The position numbers were made by a program, and so were the translations under genes. 64,000 nucleotides of DNA from Rhabditophanes sp. KR3021 (Eukaryota > Nematoda > Chromadorea > Rhabditida > Alloionematidae), in the NCBI GenBank assembly GCA_963281155.1, contig CAUJLY010000006.1:5704001-5768000 (forward strand). The letters are read 5' to 3'. This document shows, piece after piece, positions 62,501 to 64,000 of the stretch (position 1 is the stretch's first letter; each line of letters starts with the position of its first letter). Under the pieces are notes generated by a model. The model worked only from the letters and a program-made list of their open reading frames with translations. It had not been told where the DNA came from and made no database searches.

Positions 62501-63591
62501 TTATAGAGCTGTTTGTGATTGTCTTAAATTCAAATTTGTTTGAAAACGCGTATCAGTTGTTGAATTTTGAGATAAAGGTCCAACTTTATTTTTTATTATA
62601 ATTATTTTAAATAGAGGACCAATAAAGTATAATCTTGCCAAAGATTGCTTTAATTCAGTGCTTAATAGAATTAACGAAATTATGGTATAAAAGCATAGAG
62701 CGGTAAATGCGATTGGTCTGAGGTACATTGCCAAAAAAATACAATTTTCATTATCACTTATGGAACCATAAATAGCTATTATAATGACGAAGTTATAAAA
62801 TTGTTGACTGCAAAATAACCCCAATGCCCAAAGCCCAAATTTTATTTTAGCACTGTGGTCTTTAGGTGTTGGAGATTTTTTTTGTAGTACTTTAAATGTT
62901 GTTATCATGTTGGGAATGAAGATTCCAATGGAAAATATTTGATTATTTATCTCCACTATAATTAAATTTAGGCTAATTTTTGTAATTAGTCCATGATTTA
63001 CCAAAGTAGGTATTATCTTCGAATGTATTATTAAATTCTCAATCTTTGTTTCGTTAGCAAGTGTGTACAAAGGAATTATAAGTGATATAAAAGTTAAAAT
63101 TAGAAATATTCTTTTTCCGTATTTTGGCATGAACTATCAAAAAATATTAAATATTGCTTACATTAATTTATTGAACTTACATTTCTTCCCACAAGTGTAA
63201 AACCAACCATCCTATCCAAACTAAAGTATAAATCCATGAAGTATCGGAAATAATTGCAGACATGTCCACTGTAGTAAGCTAATCTAAAATACATAGTGTC
63301 CTGACCAATGAATCCATGTGAAGCTGGTTCGTAGAGCAATACAATGGAGGTTAGATAATTTAAAAGAAAGAATATATAATCACACACAATAACATATATT
63401 GATATTTTGAAAAAAGGGGAACTCAGTATAAAATTTCCTTTCTTGCTTTCCTTTTTTAATGTATATATGACTACTGTAGATAGAATTAATAATAAGCATC
63501 CGATGAATCCGAAAACAGTAATAGGAAAAAGTGATTCATTATCTGTAAAAAGTCGCGTTGGCTCAATAGAATTAGTTTCAAAAGTATTCAT
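62501..63591 (-). CDS. seven-transmembrane serpentine-type receptor
   Basis: Two exons (63181-63591, 62501-63133) give 347 residues with about seven hydrophobic segments. After an extracellular N-terminus with a glycosylation site (NES), helix 1 is FPITVFGFIGCLLLI. Helix 3 is followed by LYFSLDRMVGF, which sits where the DRY-like motif falls in nematode chemoreceptors. Intracellular loop 3 is Lys-rich (LQKKSPTPKDHSAKIKF), and the C-tail is hydrophilic. This fits a nematode serpentine chemosensory GPCR, but I cannot name the subfamily. The ATG at 63589-63591 is the first in frame, and an AG acceptor lies a few nt before it. Confidence 0.75.
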
Positions 63592-64000
63592 GATAATAGC
63601 AGAATAAAACAATATCTAAAAGAATGGAGCGTTAAAATGGGAAAGAAATCTTATTATATAATATATGATAATATCCAAATTTCTAAGAGTCATACCTATG
63701 GCAACGATATGGTAAAGGGAATATATATTAATACAAAAGTGAAATACAAATTATTTTGATAATGTTATCCAAAATATGTAACAAGCTATACTTAATTATA
63801 AGACTCATGGTCTTTATTATCGGAGACAAGTACGTATAGAATTCTTATGCTTAGGTGTTGTTTGGTTAGGATTGTAGTAGTGTTGATAATTATTTGAAAA
63901 ACGTATTTCGCTAGTAAATGAAAATTATTAAGCATTATGACTAATAAGAAGCAAGAATTAATTTTTTAATTTAAATAAAATAAAATTGGAGAAAACATTG
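63592..64000. other. AT-rich window end, no gene seen
   Basis: Sequence upstream of the receptor gene. Nothing recognisable beyond a possible acceptor around 63615. Confidence 0.35.

Noticed and set aside
1..64000. tRNA, 5S rRNA and spliced-leader RNA genes
   Set aside because: Searching by eye for B-box, Sm-site and leader-like sequences gave no convincing candidate. A covariance-model scan would be decisive.
1..64000. Orthonectid, rotifer or annelid origin because of AT richness and tiny introns
   Set aside because: The serpentine-type receptor, the CRAL-TRIO/GOLD and C1GALT1-like genes and trans-splice-like acceptors fit a nematode better. The placement is still inference.

Overview
The window is eukaryotic and very AT-rich. 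Its genes are split by short introns, mostly 36-60 nt, with GTAAG-type donors and TTTAG/TTTCAG acceptors. Several start codons lie just downstream of a strong acceptor with no upstream coding exon, as expected for spliced-leader trans-splicing. The gene content fits a nematode: a 7TM receptor of serpentine type, a core-1-like galactosyltransferase, a CRAL-TRIO/GOLD protein, a MAM-domain secreted protein, one Wnt, one Slit and one DM-domain factor. Few introns, long exons and AG acceptors often preceded by T rather than C suggest an AT-rich clade IV-like nematode. That placement is inference.

Layout: 1-2.4 kb, Wnt (-). 4.2-4.8 kb, a small lamin-tail-domain protein with a C-terminal membrane anchor (+). 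6.8-8.2 kb, a divergent hexokinase (+). 10.1-13.1 kb, an SLC18B1-like MFS transporter and a C1GALT1-like glycosyltransferase in tandem (-), the latter with an apparent one-base frameshift. 13.5-14.8 kb, a decayed or error-containing stretch with a Ulp1/C48-protease-like part. 16.4-19.6 kb, nischarin-like PX+LRR gene (+) with a TMEM121-like gene nested on the opposite strand inside its largest intron. 19.7-20.8 kb, an orphan secreted protein (-). 21.8-25.6 kb, a P4-ATPase lipid flippase (+). 28.9-30.8 kb, a MAM-domain secreted protein (+). 31.8-33.5 kb, MFSD8/CLN7-like transporter (+), tail-to-tail with a SEC14/GOLD protein (-, 33.6-34.9 kb). 37.7-38.0 kb, a CRIP-type LIM protein (+). 38.4-45.4 kb, Slit (-). 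48.8-49.5 kb, an orphan possibly PH-like protein (+). 50.4-53.3 kb, a DM-domain protein (-). 57.3-58.2 kb, a low-complexity secreted protein (+). 60.9-61.9 kb, purine nucleoside phosphorylase (+). 62.5-63.6 kb, a 7TM receptor (-).

The genes do not form one pathway. Developmental and axon-guidance genes (Wnt, Slit, DM factor) sit next to large gene-free stretches, while the metabolic and transport genes are compact. Joining exons by phase gave uninterrupted frames for every gene called with high confidence, except the one-base excess in the C1GALT1-like gene. The flippase frame closes only with a weak-donor intron, and the 5' end of the TMEM121-like gene was not found. No convincing tRNA, rRNA, spliced-leader RNA, CRISPR or intact transposon was recognised by eye.
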